64,000 bases of DNA from Brucella pseudogrignonensis (GTDB taxonomy: Bacteria; Pseudomonadota; Alphaproteobacteria; Rhizobiales; Rhizobiaceae): the NCBI RefSeq assembly GCF_002252525.1, contig NZ_NNRM01000016.1:1-64000 (forward strand), written 5' to 3'. A program made the position numbers and the translations under genes. Shown here piece after piece: positions 61,027-64,000 of this stretch (within the stretch, counting starts at the first letter, position 1; each line of letters begins with the position of its first letter). The notes under the pieces are model-generated. The model was not told the origin of the DNA, did not search any database, and was given only the letters and a program-made list of their open reading frames with translations.

Positions 61027-62060
61027 TCGGCCCGTACTCCCGGACCATCCATCGTCGCAAGCTGTCGAACGACCGTCAGGCGGCTCGTCAACATCGTCAG
61101 CACACTCACTAGAATGATGATTGCCGCAGCGCCAATGTAACCATCGCGACCAATGGCAAAATTACCGAACATTGCGGCAGCCTGATCACCGGCAGGCGTC
61201 GCCATATGCCGAGATGCCCACCACGAAAAGACGAAGAAAACCAGCATAGCGGCCCCTCCGCCAAACAGCGCACCTTTAAGGGCTGTGCGGAAAAAGTGCC
61301 ATTCGAACTCGCGCGCAACGAATTTTGATTCTGCACCGATGAAGTGCAGAACTTCAATGATATGGCCATTGCCGGACATGGCCCCGCGCGTTGCGAAGAT
61401 AACCGTCAGAACAGTCGCGGCAATGACGAGCGACAAGACACCCGTTCCGATCAGCACGGTTGTATTGGCCATTGAAACAAGCCGGTCGACCCATGTGCGG
61501 TGATCGTCGAAACTAGCGCTCGGGATAGAGCGGGTAATTTCCGCCCGCATTGTTTCAAAATCCGGCGGCGAATTCTCATCAATCGTCACAACAACCAGAC
61601 GTGGAACGGGCAATTCATCGATATTGAGGCCTGTACCAAGCCAGGGCTCAAGCAAACGCGCGGTGGCATCCTTGTCGATGATACTGGTATCTTTCACGCC
61701 CGCAAAGCCGCGCGCGATCCCGCTCGCGTCCTGAAGCGCCTTTTCCATGTCCAGCCCATCGGCAGGTCGGATCTGAATGGTTGCTTCGCGTGCAATCTGA
61801 CTTTGCCATTGAGCAGCAGAAGCGCGCACCAGCGTAACGCCACCCAGGGTAAGGCAGGCGAGAAATGTCATGATCGCAATCACGATCACAAGCGCTGTGC
61901 CCGTCACACTGCCGTCCGGCACAATCGGGCTTGGCCCCTGACGTTTCCTGCGCTTGCCGATGCGAACCATCAGCATATCTTTGAGGTCTTCAAAGCGGAT
62001 GCGCAGATCGTCTAGGACCTTCCGAAAAGCTCTCTGCCAGTCTTTGTCAGCTTCAATCAT
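61023..62060 (-). CDS. ftsX: Cell division protein FtsX
   Basis: 345 aa from ATG 62060, overlapping the ftsE stop by 8 nt. Four membrane helices: one at about 60-80 after a cytoplasmic N-terminus and three in the C-terminal third, with the extracellular loop between helix 1 and 2. FtsEX governs peptidoglycan hydrolase activity at the septum. Coupled to ydcF downstream. Confidence 0.9.
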   Translation of the reverse strand: MIEADKDWQRAFRKVLDDLRIRFEDLKDMLMVRIGKRRKRQGPSPIVPDGSVTGTALVIVIAIMTFLACLTLGGVTLVRASAAQWQSQIAREATIQIRPADGLDMEKALQDASGIARGFAGVKDTSIIDKDATARLLEPWLGTGLNIDELPVPRLVVVTIDENSPPDFETMRAEITRSIPSASFDDHRTWVDRLVSMANTTVLIGTGVLSLVIAATVLTVIFATRGAMSGNGHIIEVLHFIGAESKFVAREFEWHFFRTALKGALFGGGAAMLVFFVFSWWASRHMATPAGDQAAAMFGNFAIGRDGYIGAAAIIILVSVLTMLTSRLTVVRQLATMDGPGVRAE

Positions 62061-62712
62061 AGATATCGAGCCGCCCATGTTCGAGGATCATGCGACGCGC
62101 ATTCACCTGATCCATCAGCGATAGATCGTGCGTCGCGATGATGACTGCAGTGCCGGAACGATTAAGCTCGGTAAACAGCCGCAACAGGCGCTTGGCGAGC
62201 GGTGGATCGACGTTACCGGTCGGCTCATCCGCCAGCAGCAATTCTGGCTGATCGATCAGCGCACGCGCAATTGCAGCACGTTGCTTTTCACCACCGGAAA
62301 GCACGGGCGGCAGCACGTTCATGCGGTCACCGAGGCCGACCCAATGCAGAAGTTCTTCTACTTCATGACGGTATGTCGCCTCTTCCTTGCCGCGTACGCG
62401 CAGCGGAAGAGCAACATTTTCATAGGTTGTCATGTGATCGAGCAGACGGAAATCCTGAAATACAATCCCGATGCGCCGACGCAGAAGCGGCACTTCCTTA
62501 TGATCGAGCCGCGCGACATCCTTGCCAAAAATATTGATCAGTCCGCGCGTTGGTTTCAGCGCCATAAACAACAGGCGCAACAAAGAGGTTTTCCCGGCAC
62601 CGGACGGTCCGGTCAGAAATTGAAATGAACGTGGCGGAATATGGAAGCTGACATCCTTCAGGATCTCTGGCCCCATTCCATATCGCAGGCCTACATTCTC
62701 GAAACGTATCAC
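62053..62712 (-). CDS. ftsE: Cell division ATP-binding protein FtsE
   Basis: 219-aa ABC ATPase partner of FtsX. Walker A GPSGAGKTS at about 36, signature LSGGEKQRAAIAR at about 138, Walker B LLLADEPTGNVD at about 159. First gene of ftsE-ftsX-ydcF. A CtrA box and a GANTC site lie 80-110 nt upstream. Confidence 0.96.
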   Translation of the reverse strand: MIRFENVGLRYGMGPEILKDVSFHIPPRSFQFLTGPSGAGKTSLLRLLFMALKPTRGLINIFGKDVARLDHKEVPLLRRRIGIVFQDFRLLDHMTTYENVALPLRVRGKEEATYRHEVEELLHWVGLGDRMNVLPPVLSGGEKQRAAIARALIDQPELLLADEPTGNVDPPLAKRLLRLFTELNRSGTAVIIATHDLSLMDQVNARRMILEHGRLDIYD

Positions 62713-62792
62713 CGGTGTGCTTCTCTAAATTGCCCGCAGTCCCACATGGAGCGCGGATGAAATCGATATCAAAATGACCTTTAACCTCCATG

Positions 62793-62808
62793 GTTAATGT
62801 GAGGTTAA
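62793..62808. promoter_or_regulatory. CtrA box upstream of ftsE
   Basis: Read on the minus strand: TTAACCTCACATTAAC, an exact TTAA-N7-TTAAC match, centred about 90 nt before the ftsE ATG. A further TTAA lies at 62781 and a GAATC (CcrM) at 62817-62821. Confidence 0.7.
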
Positions 62809-62966
62809 TACAGTCAGAATCAGCTATAAAAATTGCGCGAGCATTGTGTTTTTATAACGCAGAACATTCAGGCAATTATTGGAACAGACGCAATAACGGT
62901 CTTGCTGACCTGACATTCGCCGGATCAGTCACAAAAAAACATCAAAAACGGATAAGAAAGAAAAGG

Positions 62967-63203
62967 CTACTCCCAGCAACCCAGATTGCGGCCCTTAAGA
63001 TTATGCGCATCGATATCGGTTACGAGGCGCGCATCTTCACGCAGAAGAACCATTGTTGTGCGCTGCTTGAGATCAATTCTCTGCCAACCAGCACATTCTG
63101 TCGGCATCGGCGGCTTGCTATCGATACGTACCGTCTCGCTCCATGCAGTCGCGGTACAGCCGGAAAGAAGAGCGATCATGGTCATAGCCGATACAGCGCG
63201 CAA
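62967..63203 (-). CDS. Small lipoprotein, unknown function
   Basis: About 78 aa. Reading from TTG 63203 gives a short signal peptide LRAVSAMTMIALLSGC with lipobox LLSGC at about residue 16, then a 60-residue polar domain ending NLKGRNLGCWE. The open frame continues to 63320 but that extension spoils the signal peptide; an ATG at 63185 would also be possible. No family recognised. Lies upstream of ftsE on the same strand, separated by 254 bp. Confidence 0.55.
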   Translation of the reverse strand: MRAVSAMTMIALLSGCTATAWSETVRIDSKPPMPTECAGWQRIDLKQRTTMVLLREDARLVTDIDAHNLKGRNLGCWE

Positions 63204-63628
63204 GACCGATCCGCCAGTTCGTGCCTCCAATTGAATATTCAAGGCTGGCAACTCCCTATAATGCCCCACGCGATACCCGTTTGCCGAGATAGTTTCCATC
63301 ATAACCATCTGCATGAACAAGCTTCTTATAGCGCGGGCACAACCACTCCCGCAATATACAAGACAAAAACAAGAATGATTTAAATTAAGGCGGAAAAGCG
63401 GCTAATTCATGGGTTTTCCTGGTCTTTTTGAGCTTTTAGAACTATTTAAAAGAACATTCTAATACAAATAGGGATCGATTAAAAATTTACTGATATTCAT
63501 TCAATAGCATCCAGAAATTATAAAAATATCCTCCAATTAAACATGATTGATGTAAGAAAAAGTCGGCTATATATTTGGTCATCTGATTCGCAATGGCACT
63601 TATCACTACACCAACACTGGGGACTTCC
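63204..63628. other. Divergent region before aqpZ
   Basis: Rather AT-rich at 63380-63560. No gene or confident promoter seen. Confidence 0.4.
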
Positions 63629-64000
63629 ATGTTGAACAAACTGTCTGCGGAATTTTTCGGAACATTCTGGCTTGTTTTCGGCGGTTGCGGCAGCGCGATC
63701 TTCGCAGCCGCTTATCCTGAATTGGGCATCGGCTTTGCGGGCGTTGCACTCGCCTTCGGTCTGACCGTCCTTACAATGGCCTATGCTGTTGGCGGCATTT
63801 CCGGCGGTCATTTCAATCCAGCCGTATCGCTCGGTCTTCTGGTTGCGGGACGCTTCCCGGCTAAAGACCTCATCCCTTACTGGATTGCACAGGTATTGGG
63901 CGGCATTGCTGCAGCAGCAATTCTGTACCTCATCGCAACCGGTAAAAGCGGCTTTACAGCAGCTGGTTTCGCATCCAACGGCTATGGTGAACTCTCACCA
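63629..64000 (+). CDS. aqpZ: Aquaporin Z, 3' end cut by the window
   Basis: Starts at ATG 63629 with GGGGA 5 nt upstream and is open through the last base, 124 codons so far. Begins [21 protein letters not shown] and contains the first NPA motif in [17 protein letters not shown] at about residue 65. MIP family water channel; about half the protein is present (usual length about 228 aa). Transports water in the inner membrane. Confidence 0.93.
   Translation, partial: MLNKLSAEFFGTFWLVFGGCGSAIFAAAYPELGIGFAGVALAFGLTVLTMAYAVGGISGGHFNPAVSLGLLVAGRFPAKDLIPYWIAQVLGGIAAAAILYLIATGKSGFTAAGFASNGYGELSP

Overview
The window is about 64 kb of ordinary chromosomal DNA from a Rhizobiales alphaproteobacterium, most likely of the Brucella/Ochrobactrum group. 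The pointers are: gene order and protein families typical of that group (lysC-ptsP-prfA-prmC, comF-grxC-nitrilase-DUF1178, argH-lptM-lysA followed by a TIGR02302 protein, DUF4167, DUF2125, DUF1178); CtrA-type (TTAA-N7-TTAAC) and GANTC sites; an alphaproteobacterial heat-shock promoter; and two copies of an approximately 100-bp palindromic repeat that resembles the Brucella Bru-RS element. Species assignment is inference, since no search was possible. No rRNA, CRISPR array, insertion sequence, prophage or obvious genomic island was found.

Layout. 0-8 kb: cell-wall enzymes (M23 peptidase, L,D-transpeptidase), the ClpB disaggregase behind a sigma32-type promoter, and a DUF4167 protein. 8-15 kb: translation termination (prmC, prfA), nitrogen PTS enzyme I (ptsP), aspartokinase (lysC) and, divergently, ubiG. 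15-24 kb: a DMT transporter, DUF1178, a nitrilase-family amidase, glutaredoxin, ComF, a methyltransferase, mutT, GNAT, argJ and a periplasmic PPIase, followed by divergent secA. 26-31 kb: a two-gene polysaccharide-export-like unit (flippase plus CelD-like acyltransferase), a compact unit encoding a 34-aa membrane peptide, dispersed palindromes, tRNA-Leu(CAA) and a PLP sulfur enzyme. 32-40 kb: a universal stress protein with a perfect FNR/FixK box, cysK, a 42-aa ORF behind a CtrA box, hydroxybutyryl-CoA dehydrogenase with etfBA, the queCDE operon and a cobalamin adenosyltransferase. 40-50 kb: several membrane proteins, tlpA, and the argH-lptM-lysA-TIGR02302 run. 50-64 kb: hpt, hisC-tyrC, a ChaC-like cyclotransferase, an AraC regulator divergent from a DMT exporter, yggT, ppa, plsC, ftsE-ftsX-ydcF and the 5' part of aqpZ, cut by the window end.

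Most genes are housekeeping. The least explained material lies between genes: the small-peptide unit at 29711-30048, the CtrA/GANTC-flanked small ORF at 33785-34069, the FNR box at 32448, and palindromic operators ahead of cysK and near etfB. No clearly novel multi-gene system is visible; the small-peptide unit is the best candidate for something undescribed.
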